Shown here piece by piece: positions 22,790 through 35,271 of a stretch of DNA of 64,000 nucleotides; position 1 is the first letter of the stretch, and every line of letters starts with the position of its first letter. The notes below the pieces were generated by a model. The model ran no database searches. It was given only the letters and a program-made list of their open reading frames with translations, and was not told the DNA's origin. The translations under genes and the position numbers were made by a program. The DNA is from Carallia brachiata (lineage: Eukaryota > Streptophyta > Magnoliopsida > Malpighiales > Rhizophoraceae). The stretch is taken from positions 568,659-632,658 of the forward strand of contig JADCRB010000025.1 in NCBI GenBank assembly GCA_021464245.1. Reading direction: 5' to 3'.

Positions 22790-23480
22790 ACAGATAATTA
22801 ATGATCAATAATTAATAATATTAACGTAACCGATTAGATCAGATTGAGCTTGAAGGGAAAAAAAACAAAACAATTATATGAAATTTTGTAGATAGAAGCT
22901 GTATTTTTCCTGTAGTAAGAGCATGTAAGTATAAGCAGACATTAAATAGAAAATATAACTTATCTATACACTAGATCAACTATGATAAAAAAAAAAAAAC
23001 AATTAAAATAATTAAAATAATTGTAAATAGTTATAAGCACTAACTTTGATGAGTTAAAATCTAAAATTGATAAATCTAGTTAAAAGAAAGTAAATATTTT
23101 TAATAATGCAAGTAACTGATGTTTATACTTTTATAATGTAAAAAAGAAAACTGTATACATATGATAATACTAAAACATATTGAAATTATAATTATAATTT
23201 TAATAGAATACTAAAAAATACTACAATTATTGAAATTCTAATTTTGCTAGAATAGTATAAAAGACTACAATTTTTTAGAATTTATTAAATTAAAAAAATT
23301 TAAAAATTCTGAAATCAAGCTTTTAAAAATCTAAACACCAGAAGCTACTCCACAAACATGTAAAATTTTTCTCTACTTCCGTAATTATATTTTATATTTT
23401 ATATATAGATTAGCGTCTCTTATTTTTTGTTTAACGTTTTCTCCAAATATTTTAGGTAAACCCGCAATGAATCTTTCTTT
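22790..23480. other. AT-rich spacer, no feature seen
   Basis: AT-rich sequence with short inverted stretches (AATTATTGAAATT-type) and no supported coding, RNA or transposon end. Confidence 0.4.
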
Positions 23481-23688
23481 TCAATAAAAATGTTGACAAT
23501 CAATTCTAACAAAAACTTTGAGAACTGATCAACTTCTTGCCATAAATTTCTCTTATTCATTGTAGATGGATTGACAGAAGAGACCAAGCCTTGGAAATTG
23601 ACATCGAAGCATAGATCCAGCTTGGAATGCCTCCCCCCTAGCTCTCTTGCCCCTCATTTTTTAAGTTGGATATTTTTGTAGTCACAAG

Positions 23689-24668
23689 CATGGTTGTTAA
23701 AATCGTGATATGGATCGTAGAATCATACTATCCTACAATCTTACTCAAGGCCAACGATACAGATCAGTTGAAAAACCACTTTTAGGTGAAATCATTATAG
23801 GATCGCGGTATCAGTTGTGAATCGATAAGATCATACGATTCTACCGATCCCACAAACAGGGACAGATCCAATGAATAAGTGCCTTACATTGACTTTTTTA
23901 AATTATTATAAATTAAAGGAAGAAAAGAACCAACTCCCCGACTTAGTCTAGTGGCAAGCTAGAGTTACCCCCCTTCATTGTCCCTTGTTCGAGCCTTGCC
24001 CTACGCATTCGTTCCCTACATTCCTTAAGGTTTGAATGATGTTGCTTTTTTTTTTCCCTCCATATGTTTCTTTTGCTTCCTTACGAACTTTAAATGAACT
24101 TTTTTTTTCATCTTCTCATTTTCAATGTTAACGAAAAAAAATAATGAAGAAAATTATTTCATTAATTTAGTTTCTATTTATTTTTAAAATTATTTGAATA
24201 AATTTCCCTTATTTTTATATCTAGTTTTAGAAATATTTTATTTTTTAATAAAACAAATTATTATAAATGGACATTAATATATTGTTTTGTAAAATTGACA
24301 CTAATTTTAAAACATTAAAATTAGGTTGTTAACTATGATGATGTATTGTTTTGTGTATTATTGGATATTATCGATGATCAAAGCAACTTGAACATGAATT
24401 TATCTTGAATATGAATTGTCTTGACTAGTCTATGTGTGATTGATTCTTTGATTGTTGTTTAAATACATATATGTAATTGTTTATACTTGAATTTTAATAT
24501 AGAAAACTTATGGAATGCTTAAAAAAGTTAAAATTACATTTCTATCTTTATTTTTAACTTTTTTTGTTGATTTTAATAGAATCTTATAATTTTACGATCC
24601 GATCATACGGTTCGATTCTAACATATCCAAAACGATCCTAAAGTAAAATCTCGATCCTGATAACCTTG
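23689..24668. mobile_element. 980-bp non-autonomous hAT-like element with 8-bp target duplication
   Basis: GTCACAAG flanks both ends (23,681-23,688 and 24,669-24,676). In unit B the same site is uninterrupted (GTAGTCACAAGTTATGTAATA at about 17,796). The termini are imperfect inverted repeats: CATGGTTGTTAAAATCG on the left and, complemented, CAAGGTTATCAGGATCG on the right, followed by further GGATCG-type complementarity. CA-GG ends with an 8-bp duplication are the hallmarks of the hAT superfamily. No transposase was seen; the interior is mainly AT-rich and contains a SINE-like insert. Confidence 0.7.
23935..24060 (+). repeat. Candidate tRNA-derived SINE inside the hAT-like element
   Basis: A-box-like TTAGTCTAGTGGCAAG (about 23,943) and B-box-like TTGTTCGAGCC (about 23,987) have tRNA-like spacing. 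A short body and a T-rich tail near 24,040-24,055 follow. The anticodon arm does not fold as a tRNA, so a SINE head is preferred over a tRNA gene. Confidence 0.4.
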
Positions 24669-24950
24669 GTCACAAGCAATGTAATATTGTTATTTAAGCC
24701 TAGTGGCAAATCCCCTTTTTCTTACCTTATATTCCTAGGTTTAGGTCCTTAATTGACCTTTTTTAGTCGATTTCTTTATTATTATTTTTTTATTTTTTTA
24801 TTTAAATAGATACCGATTTCAATATCATTTTTTGATGTTTTTATTATGATAATTTTCATTTGTTCTTAAATTTTTAATTAAGTTTGATTTAACATATTAT
24901 TTGTAGTGGACATTATTAAAAAGGGAAAAAATTTTGAAAATACATGATAT

Positions 24951-25800
24951 ATCCAAATATATATATATTTATAAAATTAAATTAAAATTTACCAGTTATA
25001 GTCAACATTTTTTTAACAATGAATATGATATAATTAACATAAATGACTAATAATTAAATAATTACTTAAATAAAAAATGTATTCCATTTTATAAAATTTA
25101 AAAATATTATGATTCACATAATATAATTATAACATTTATTATTAAAAATATTTAAATAATTTTTATTTTTATTTTATATATCATTTTTATTATCACATTT
25201 ATACATAATTCACCTAATTCAAAATTTTTTCTGAAATCTATCGTCGCCGACATTCAACATATCATGATCACAAGGCTCGTACGACGAGACAAACCCTCGA
25301 AGGGCATGTTGCAGAAAACTTTGGGAGGGCATGGGAGGGCACTTATTTTAAATCCGTACTTTATAATTATAATTTACAAACTAATCGAAATACAAAAATA
25401 TGATACGCAAAAATTTCCAGTCATTCATAATCTTCAACCATGAAGATCAAATTCTCCCCGACAAATGCTCGGTGTTAAACAATCGAGAAATATTGAGTAC
25501 AAATAAATTTTAAATTTAATAGTTATTATAATTTTTATAATAAAATTATATTAATTTTATTAATATTTAAGTAATGAGTCTTTCTTTATTAAAAATTACT
25601 TAAATAAAAAAAACGATCAAATAAAATCGACTCTAACTTACAATTGTGGTATAATGATCAATATATTCATATATATATATATATATATATATAAATATAA
25701 TTTTTTTTTTTAATTTTTAGAAAAAAAAAAGTGCCCCCACAAAATTATCCTTTGCGGCGTAGGCAACTCCCAGGACTTCCATATGGCTTCAACCAATCAG
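24951..25800. other. AT-rich spacer before the ABC1K gene
   Basis: It contains an (AT)n tract at about 25,670-25,693 and a short run of more balanced sequence at about 25,240-25,340. No coding or RNA feature is supported. Confidence 0.4.
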
Positions 25801-25837
25801 GATCGCGCAATCTTGCGATCACTCATCTTCTAATGGC

Positions 25838-25843
25838 CACGTG
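25838..25843. promoter_or_regulatory. G-box (CACGTG) upstream of the ABC1K gene
   Basis: CACGTG lies in GCCACGTGTCC, an ABRE-like context, about 275 bases upstream of the preferred ABC1K start codon. G-boxes bind bZIP and bHLH factors and are common in light- and ABA-responsive plant promoters. That it acts here is inference from position and core match only. Confidence 0.45.
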
Positions 25844-26112
25844 TCCTCCTCACAGCCACCTCTTTCCCTCCCCAGCCCATGAGATTAATAAATAAATAAA
25901 TGAAATAAATAAATAATAATAGTAGCATCATTGGTATCAATGGATCATTGTTTTTCATTTTCTCAATTTCTCTCCACAGTTGTTGATTCCGTCTCCTTGT
26001 CCCCCTACACTTTGACCCAACAAAAATACAAGCCTCTGCTCTGAGCATGCTCCGTTGGATGAGCCAAAAGGGCTAGGGCTTGGCCGTGACAACAGAAGAG
26101 AATTTCGAATTA

Positions 26113-29100
26113 ATGGCGGCTTCTACTTCTGCTTCTTCTTCTTCTTCTTATTCTTATCAATTGCTCTGCCAGTACAAGACCTTGCCTTTCTTTCTCGGAC
26201 GAGACACCACATTTCTCTCTCTAGATACTCTCTCTCTAGGCTTCATTCACCTCTCCGTATTTCTGGTAGCCTATCCCAACGTGGACTTGCTGTTCGGGCT
26301 ACCAGAGGAGAAGGCATCTTGGCCACGAGAGAGAGGGAGACTGACTTGTTGAAGCAGGTCAGTGGAACTAATGGTGCTGCTGCTGCTGCTGCTGCTGGCA
26401 CTGCCAGCCGCAGTGGTCATGGCTTTAATAAATTGCAGATTGACGATAATGAGAATGGCGCCATGAGCGTCGCTGAGGGGGAGGAGGGAGCGACTAATGG
26501 AAGCTTGGTCAGGTACGCTGAGAAATGGAACGGCGTCGTTTCAGAGGCCGATGTAGAGGAAGGTAGGAAAAAAAGGATAGAGGAGATTGGGAAAGAAGAT
26601 GCCTGGTTTAAGCGTCCCGATCTTCAACAGAATCAGGTACTCTCGCCTCTCTCTCTCTCTCTCTCTTTCTTCTCTCTGTCCATACCATATGTATGTACAT
26701 ATAGTGTTTTTTTTTTTTTTTTTTGTGGCCAAACCTATATATATATTTATACAGTAATTACTTCATTGTTTCGCAATTTGTGTTTCTTGATTTTCTTTTT
26801 TTAAGTTGATACTGTATTTTGATTGCATTTTGACATTTTTATTTTAAGCTATTAATTTGTTTAGAAACTGAAATTTGACTAATTGTTTTTCTCAACATAC
26901 TTTTCTCCCGTGACAGAATTGGGTGAACGGGAGTTTTTTTCTTTTTTTTTTTAATAAATTTCCTCTTTTGTTTTCCGTTTGATATGAGCAGCGAGAGGCT
27001 GTAGGTTCAGCATATAGGTTTTTTCTTTTTTTTTTTTTTTTTATTCGGTCAGGTCCTTATAAAAGGGACGAAAGGAATAGAAATGAAAGAAGGCGGCCAC
27101 ATTACCATGAACAAAGGGGAAAAGGAAAAAGAACAACGTATGCCTCTTTTTCATTATATTGAAAACCGTGTTAGGAGCTCATTGTGTTAGAATTCGTTAG
27201 AGACCAACACTGTGGATTCGACGGAAGATTCCTGTTTTCATTTAACCATCAATCCACAGATTGATGTGTTCCGCTTGAGTCTGTTTCTGGACAATAAAGT
27301 CAAGTTATCCGTATTGTGGGTACTTGGTTCAGTAATCAACAACAAATGATACTTTTCTAACGGCGCCAGGCTTATTGTCTGGACAAGGGCAAGCATTTAT
27401 TTTTTGCTAGTTTTTCGCCTGTATGTGTCTACTTCTAGATGGTGTTTTCTTTGGTTGTATTAGTTATGTGTCCATATGTCTCGATAGTGTAGTTACCCAT
27501 TTTTTCCAGGTATTTTGATTGTGAAGTATACATCATGCGTTGGTGTCTGAATGCTGAATCAAAATATCTATATTTTTTAAATTGCCATCTTATGACAATC
27601 CAAATCCATCAAGTTGGCAGGTTTCTGTTGCACCTGGGGGACGATGGAGTAGATTCAAAACCTACTCTACAATACAAAGGACCTTGGAAATATGGGGATT
27701 TGTTTTTACATTTATCTTCAAAGCGTGGTTAAATAACCAGAAGTTCTCTTATCAAGGTTTGTCATCTACTGAACATTGAAAACATAATGTTTACTTATGG
27801 TCATCAAAATGTCGATTTCACTATGCTTACTTGCCTTTGCCTTTTTTTTTCTCCTCATTTCACTTTCTTATCTATTTGGAGGATAGATTTTAACTGCACA
27901 CAACTTATGCTCTTAGACATCAACTATAGTTGTTTGTCCATTTTAATTATTAGCCTCTCAATTATCTGTCAAAACCACTTGTACCTATTTTACTCATAAT
28001 TTTTTCCATGTTGTTTTCTGTCAATCTTTCCAATTTACTTATCATACAGGAGGAATGACAGAGGAGAAGAAAACTTTAAGAAGAAAAGCCCTTGCAAAGT
28101 GGTTGAAGGAAACCATATTGAGATTAGGCCCCACATTCATCAAAATCGGTCAGCAATTCTCCACAAGGGTTGACATTCTAGCTCAAGAATATGTTGACCA
28201 GTTGTCTGAACTTCAGGTCTATAATCTTTTACCATAAAGCTCTTTGATTGCTTTTGGGTTGAAATCATCTACATTTTCTATATTGTTCACGGCTGTTTTA
28301 TTGTCAAATAAGAGTCATTTTGGCAAATTCCTTCCACATTAATCAATAATATGTGATTTCTTTTAATTTATATCTTGTGAATTGGTCATTCATGTGTGGG
28401 ATTGAAGGTGTTCTTTTTCGGTAGGATCAAGTTCCTCCATTCCCATCAGATACTGCCATATCTATAATTGAAGAAGAGCTTGGAGCTCCGTTGGATGACA
28501 TCTTTGAGCAGTTTGACTATGAACCTATAGCTGCCGCCAGTCTTGGTAGTGTAAATCTTTCTCCACGATGCCTTATGATGGAAATCCACTTTTGTAATTT
28601 GCAGGTCAACAATCCGCAATACCATTCATACTATAGCTGAACAGAGTTATTCTTTTTTTTTTTTTTTCCAAAATGCAGGTCAGGTCCACCGTGCAAAACT
28701 GAGGGGACAAGAAGTGGTGGTTAAAGTACAAAGGCCTGGTTTGAAGGATCTTTTTGATATTGATCTTAAGAATCTGAGGGTTAGGTCTCAAAACACTTTA
28801 TTCTCTGTTTGCGGGACCAATTATACTGGGGCTTGTTTGATTGAAATTAAAAGATCAGAAATGAGAAACAAGCTTTTGTTCCCATTCTTTAGGAGCTGGC
28901 TAATCAAATGAAGCAAAAGAGAATGCAAGTGAGGAATAACAGTTTTTCTAAAACTTATTTTGCTTCCTACATGAGGTTAAGTGTGAGAAACTGAGAGGCT
29001 GAATGAACTACTAGTTTTTCCATGTTTCCCAAGCCTTTGTAATTTAGTGAGGCCAGAGAGTTTAAGAACTCTGAAAGCTATGGAAATGTGGATGAATGTT

Positions 29101-29303
29101 TCCAGGTGATTGCCGAATATCTTCAAAAGGTGGACCCAAAATCAGACGGAGCGAAGAGGGACTGGGTTGCAATTTATGATGAATGTGCAAGTGTCCTGTA
29201 TCAGGTGGTATCTTTCTTTATTGCCACATTGTACTGCTTTTCAAATAATACAGGTGGCAATATGTTCTTGCACCTTTCATATCGCATGTTGAATGCATGG
29301 AAT

Positions 29304-29374
<71 letters not shown>

Positions 29375-32300
29375 GTATGTATTTATGTATGTATGAATAT
29401 TTGTATAGTGGAGAGAGAGAGAGAGAGAGAAAGAGAGTTCATTTGGCTTGTGAGTTCATTCATCTGAGTTTCAAGGAATTTCCATATAATGTCATAAAAC
29501 AGAACCATGAAATAGTTACTACGCTGGTCTTTATGCAAAAGCTAACTCAATACCATTCAGTTGGGCTGAAATAAAGGCATGAAATGATCTCAGGGGAGAG
29601 TTTACATTTACAAGTAGTTTAGTCCGCATCCCATTGCTCGAGTGTTTTCATTTACTACCAGTCTATGTGAATGTCTCTTTGACACTACAGTAGCTTCTGG
29701 TAGCTTTTCTGATGTTATGAGTATTTTTGAACATTTGGAATTTTCATATTCAGAGAATATGAGGAATGATTGGCCTTTGATCTTGACTATCCACAACTAA
29801 TGAAATTTAGCGGACTAGAAAATGTGAATTCTGTTTTATTTGTTATCCTTTTTGGAATGCTCCTTTCAATGTTACTTGGATTATCGGTATGAATGTTGAG
29901 TTCCTAATATTGTTTGACATTTCCAGGAGATTGATTACACAAAGGAAGCTGCCAATGCAGAATTATTCGCAAGCAATTTTAAAGATATGGATTATGTGAA
30001 AGTCCCAACAATTTTTTGGGAATACACAACACCACAGGTTCAGAACAGATTTCAGGAAATTCAACATGTCAATTATTATGTTTCCTAATAAAGTAAGCTA
30101 TGTTTGATTTTTCATCTACTTACTGTCACCATATAGGTTCTGACAATGGAGTATGTCCCTGGGATCAAAATAAACAAAATACAGGCTCTAGATCAGTTGG
30201 GTGTGGACCGCAAAAGGTAATGTCTATCCCATGCTGCTTACAATGGTTACGACATATGAAATGTGAGCTTCACCTTTTGAAGGACTCATGCATTCAAATT
30301 GACTGGCTATTTACCTTATTGTCACGTTTAATCTGTTCCGCAGATTGGGTCGATATGCTGTAGAATCATACTTGGAACAAATCCTATCTCATGGATTTTT
30401 CCACGCTGACCCTGTAAGTTTATTGCATCTTATTTTAATCGGCACTGTTGAAGTCCTATAAACAGTTCTTATTTAGGACAATCAATTGAAGAATCTTCTT
30501 GCGGAAGTGAACCAAATTTTTCTTAATGCAACAAATTAAACCATGCTTGTGGACTTCAAACTTAAATCTTAATGGGAAAATTGTGATTTTTTTTTTAATC
30601 TTGCTTTTTAATATGCCATGCAAAGCTTTGCTAATCCTGATATAATGAGGAAGGTTGCTTGTGTTTTCTTTTACCTTCACAAAAGTTTCATAAAAGCTTT
30701 GCTTGTATTTTCTGAAACACTTAGCTGGGGTTGCCTCTTTTGTTGCAACAATACATAGCTGCATGGTAATCACAAAGAAAGATACTTCTGTATTCATCCT
30801 TTGGAAAACCATACTTTTTTTGTGCAAGTCCCACACACATTGTTACCTTGATTGCTTGAGGCTGCCTCATGTATTCTGTTTTGATGTGCATCACAACTCC
30901 ACTTGGATCTTATGTTCTGTCCAAATCTAGTAGCTTTGAGGAACTGGTGACCAATGAGCTATCTTCAAAGCATAAGTTTTTATGTTTAATAGTTGATCTC
31001 ATCAATAACTTACTGCAGCATCCAGGAAACATTGCTGTCGATGATGTTAATGGTGGCAGATTGATCTTTTATGACTTTGGAATGATGGGAAGGTATTTGG
31101 CTTTCTTCTTTGATCATCACAACCAAGTCCATTTCCTAATTTCTATATGGTGACTGTCTCTTGTCTGCGTACATTACAGCATCAGTCCAAACATCCGGGA
31201 AGGTTTGCTGGAAGCATTTTATGGGATTTATGAGAAGGATCCAGATAAGGTGTGTTCTTCTGAGTAGGGTTTGCCTCAGTTTATGATACTTTTACTACTA
31301 AAATTACCAAATTGCATTAAGGTTGGCATGTTCTGGTATGATTGTTTGCCAACAAAAATTTCTGCCCTAGTGCAGGTGCTTCAGGCAATGATGCAAATGG
31401 GTGTCCTTGTGCCCACTGGAGACATGACAGCTGTCAGACGTACTGCCCAATTTTTCCTTAATAGGTGATATTTGCGAGTGGAATGAGTTTGGGACTCTCT
31501 AATGGTTTGATTGTTATTACGTGATCTCCATTAGCTTTATTTGTGGTTCAGCATAAGATAAGAACTAGACGTGAATGCAAGTGTCTTGAGTAAAACCAGT
31601 CAGCAGAAAGGAGAGAGAAGTAACTTCATTAACCAACATTCTGTGCCTGCCACTCCTCTCATTCTCAATCTCTCTCTCACAATATGTGAATTATTTTGTA
31701 TTTCGACTTGGTTTCCTTACAAACTGTAATGTGAAAATTGAAACCTACAAGGTGAAGAAGAGCTAGTTTATGGATCTTTGTCTCATAAAACATTATTACA
31801 GTTTTGAAATCCTATCTTCAATTTATTGACAGTTTCCAAGAGCGACTTTCTGCTCAAAGGAGAGAGAGGAAATGGCCATAGCAGAACTTGGATTTAAAAA
31901 ACCATTGACGAGGGAGGAAAAGATTGAGAAGAAGAAACAACGCCTGGCTGCAATTGGTAATTTACATGATGGAATTCTATACGTGAATAAATTATTATAC
32001 ACGTTGACTTGATTCATGGAATTTCAGCAGTTAATCTGTGCTTGATGCCTATTTTTAACTAATATTGCAATATTATAGACATGAGTGGAGCATTAAACAT
32101 TCTATTGTTATCTGCGCAGAATTATGTTTGGATGTACATAAGTAAACAAATAGACAAATGCACCTCATGCGAAGACAATTTAGTTCATTTGTCTTCTTTG
32201 TTTATTGGAGATCAATCATTGCTCATTCCTGCTTTCCTCAAATTGCGGCGCTTACGTCTAGGTTTCCTCTTAGCTGTTACATTCTCTTCACAGGGGAAGA

Positions 32301-35271
32301 TTTATTAGCCATTGCAGCAGATCAACCTTTTCGATTTCCTGCTACATTCACATTTGTTGTGAGAGCATTTTCAGGTGGTATAAGAATTCCTAGTAAATTG
32401 AATGATTGGATGTTGTCTCGACATTAATCTCAGACCAGCAAACTGTTCACTCTGCAGTATTGGATGGCATTGGAAAAGGCCTTGATCCTCGTTTTGATAT
32501 AACAGAGATTGCCAAGCCGTGAGTGTCTTTATCAAAAATCTGCTCAACTTATATCAGCTGAACTTTTGGAATTCTAGCTGGTTGTATTTTTCATGTCTGA
32601 CTTTTCCAGCATGTTCTGCCTCGTAGTTATGCCCTTGAGTTGCTCAGGTTTCGTCAAGCTGGAGTTGAAGTTCTCTTGAAGGTAGAACTGCTACTCGTAT
32701 TTCTCTCTCTCTCTCTCTCTTTTTTTGTCCTTTTTCTTTTCCTTTTATAGAACTTATATACTTACTTAGTAAGGAATGTTGAGGTTTAGTAGGACCATCT
32801 TGATTTTGCTCTGACCTTGTGTGTGGGGCAGCCTCATTCCAAATCATATCTGAATGTTTCAGGATCTCCAAAAAAGATGGGACAGGCAGTCCCGTGCATT
32901 CTACAACTTATTCAGACAGGCTGATAGGGTTGAAAAGCTTGCTGAAATTATCCAACGATTGGTGCGGCATAGGAAAACAGTTTAATAAATACTTTTGCTT
33001 ATCAATCCTCGTGGATTTCAGCCATATTAGTTAGCATTTAATGTTATTTTACAGGAACAAGGTGATCTGAAGCTTCGAGTTCGAACTCTGGAGTCTGAGA
33101 GGGCATTCCAGCGTGTTGCTGTTGTTCAGAAGACAGTAGGCGCTGTGAGTTTATTTGACCTATAACCTAGTGGAGGTCTTATTTATCAGATTCCATGCTT
33201 AAGTTTTTCTTTGAGCTTCCACTGAATATTGTAGTTGTTGTCTCGACATTTCTCCAAACCCCACAAGTGTGGGAGCCTCATGCACTGGGATGCCCGTTTT
33301 ACCTTGACATTTCTCTGCAGAAAAATTCAGTTAAAACGCCTGGTCTGTAGGATTTTCAACAGCTTCCTAGTAATCAATTTTCTACATATTTACACTGAGT
33401 TGTTCCATGGCAGTGTTTATTAGTCCACTTACTGAAAATTTCATTATGGACTTAGGGTGTGAAAATTGTTTTTGTTGTTATGTATTGTGCTTGTGATTCC
33501 TCCCCTGATGGTTATTTATATTAAGAAAGGCATTTGGATATAACAACAATAACAACAACAAAGCCTTGACCTCAAATTTAATTGGGTTCAGCTAGATGAA
33601 TCTTCTCTCTCCATTTCGGTCAATTGTATTTACTAACTTAGGGGTGAGACCTAGTTATTCTAAGTCCTTACTAACTAAAGATTCCCACGTCAACTTAGAT
33701 CTTGTTCTTCCTCTCCTTTCATTATCCACTTGGATTTGATTACCCCTCTTAATTGGAGCTTTTGCTGATCTAGTTGGACATGCCTAAACCAATGCAAATG
33801 TCAATGCCTTAATTTATCTGCAATAAATGTTACAACTACTTCGATACAGACTTCCTTATTGTTATTCGGCCCTTCCCAGAGTGAACACACATACACTCAA
33901 GCATTCTCATATTCTCAACAATCATTTTCTGGGCGTGTTGCCTTTTTACAGCCAGAAACTCCCTATCGTATAGGATTGCCAGCCCGATTTCCATTCAGGA
34001 TTACTTAGCCTTCAACTTAATGGGAATTTTGCGGTCATACTGGCACATCTGTGCATCCAGCTCGTCCTATGATGAATTTCTGCTATTTTACCATCCCTCT
34101 GAACAATAGAGTCTAAATAACGAATTTGGTCTCATGATAAGACTGATCACAATGAGATACTTCTATACTATTTAGTCGAATGGTGGTCCTCTTCTATAAG
34201 GAAGGCATTCCTTCTTTCTTATGTCTGGTGCTGTGTCTTTCTACTTTGGATTAGCTATTTAATTAATTTTCCAGTGCTGACATCCTGATTCTTATGGTAT
34301 TTCTGTACATTCAAATAGAAACGCTGAATGCACCATATTTAAAGGGGACACAAATTATGTTTTTATTTATTTATCACTATTAACTTTCAAATACCTTAGC
34401 TGCTAGTTTCAGAAGAATATGAGCCAAACATGATTTGTTTAGGTTCATTTTTGTAATACCTGAGCTCACAGTAAATTATTGTGAGTTTTTTTATCATATG
34501 GATGATTTTTTCTTTCTGCTAGGTTCATTGGTCTAAAATGCGTGGATTTTGCATTCCAAAGTAGAGTGGCTTGGGATGAACTTGGAGGATAACATGTGGC
34601 TATGTACTTATTGGACAGACTGCACTTTTCTTCTGAAAATAATCATTTTTACATTTCCTGCCCATTGCATTGAAGATTTGCATGTTTGGTACTTGAGGAT
34701 TAGCACCTTGGGACCTTGCAAACAATTTTAAGCAGCCTTGCTTCTTCCACATGCAACAACCATGCAATCATAGCTGTGGATGTGGTTGAGAATAATGTGG
34801 GCAGCCATAAAATTGTATAGTTTTAGGAATTAAGTTGAAACGCAAGAAACATGCTTATGTCTTTCATACAAGTGTTCATTTTCTTACCTTTCAATGTGCT
34901 AGAGAATAGAAATATCACCTAAATGATATGGTGAGGCTTGATTAATTGTTCATCCCTTTGACTGTCAACAGGCTGTAGCTGCAGGAAGTCTAATAAACCT
35001 TGCAACAATTTTGTATCTCAACTCCGTTCGAGTAAGCTATCCATTTTAGTTTATGGTTCTTATGTCTCATCTTGTTTCTCAGGAGTTATATCTGTATCTT
35101 TATTTATTATTATTATTTTTTTTTTCTATTTGTCCAAATGATTACCATTTCCAGGTACCAGCCATTGCAGCATTTATATTTTGTGCATTCTTCAGTTTCC
35201 AAGTTCTCATAGGCATTGTAAAGGTCAAAAACTTAGATCAACGGGAAAGGCTAATTACAGGAACTGCTTGA
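26113..35271 (+). CDS. ABC1K7: ABC1K (UbiB-type) atypical protein kinase, ABC1K7/SIA1-ABC1K8/OSA1-like, with an exon 13 frameshift
   Basis: Twenty exons follow GT-AG rules: 26,113-26,636 (see note), 27,621-27,756, 28,050-28,216, 28,425-28,545, 28,679-28,779, 29,106-29,204, 29,927-30,037, 30,137-30,216, 30,344-30,413, 31,019-31,092, 31,180-31,249, 31,376-31,464, 31,833-31,956, 32,294-32,374, 32,458-32,518, 32,627-32,681, 32,863-32,961, 33,055-33,144, 34,972-35,031, 35,155-35,271. ABC1K marks: FIKIGQQFSTR (residue about 226), Ala-rich loop AAASLGQVHRA (290), VVKVQRPG (310), FFHADPHPGN (442), YDFGMMG (465). Two hydrophobic helices close the protein, ending LITGTA. The family acts in plastids on prenyl-lipid, iron and stress homeostasis. 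The N-terminus is transit-peptide-like, but MAASTSASS lies in another frame from the downstream transit region; a 68-base intron (26,172-26,239) or a start at 26,055 would solve this. Exon 13 is off by two bases in an AG run (31,858-31,869), giving a stop at 31,879. Symbol is by similarity; ABC1K8 not excluded. Confidence 0.85.
29306..29437. repeat. Compound microsatellite (AC)n-(AT)n-(GTAT)n-(GA)n in ABC1K intron 6
   Basis: (AC)17 runs from about 29,306 to 29,339, then (AT)n to about 29,374, TATGTATG units to about 29,400, and (GA)n at about 29,410-29,437. It lies wholly within the intron between exons 6 and 7. Confidence 0.9.
33535..34201 (-). mobile_element. 5'-truncated RTE-type LINE in ABC1K intron 18
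   Basis: AAGGCATT flanks both sides (33,527-33,534 and 34,202-34,209), a probable target duplication. Read on the minus strand, the element ends in a TTGTTGTTGTTATTGTTGT-like tail, as RTE LINEs do. About 33,930-34,060 encodes the decayed end of an RTE reverse transcriptase (DRKIPIKLK, then LAVKRQHA readable, with stops). It is antisense to the host gene and inactive. Confidence 0.7.

Larger units (their letters stand above)
23560..24950 (+). repeat. Third copy of the pararetrovirus leader-like repeat, split by a transposon
   Basis: Left part (about 23,565-23,688) and right part (about 24,669-24,950) join into the same sequence found at 16.55-16.95 and 17.70-18.14 kb: GTAGATGGATTG, CCTCATTTTTTAAGTTGGAT, GTCACAAG, then GTAATATTGTTATTTA and GTGGACATTATTAAAAAGG. 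No RNase H part follows, so this is a partial copy. It is interrupted by the 980-bp element at 23,689-24,668. Confidence 0.6.

Noticed and set aside
23943..23998. tRNA gene
   Set aside because: A- and B-box-like segments are present, but the acceptor and anticodon arms do not pair; a SINE head fits better.
26055..26112. Alternative ABC1K start MDEPKGLGLG
   Set aside because: It is in the downstream frame, but gives a poly-Phe stretch from a TCT repeat that reads as a Ser-rich transit peptide from the 26,113 ATG; kept only as an alternative.
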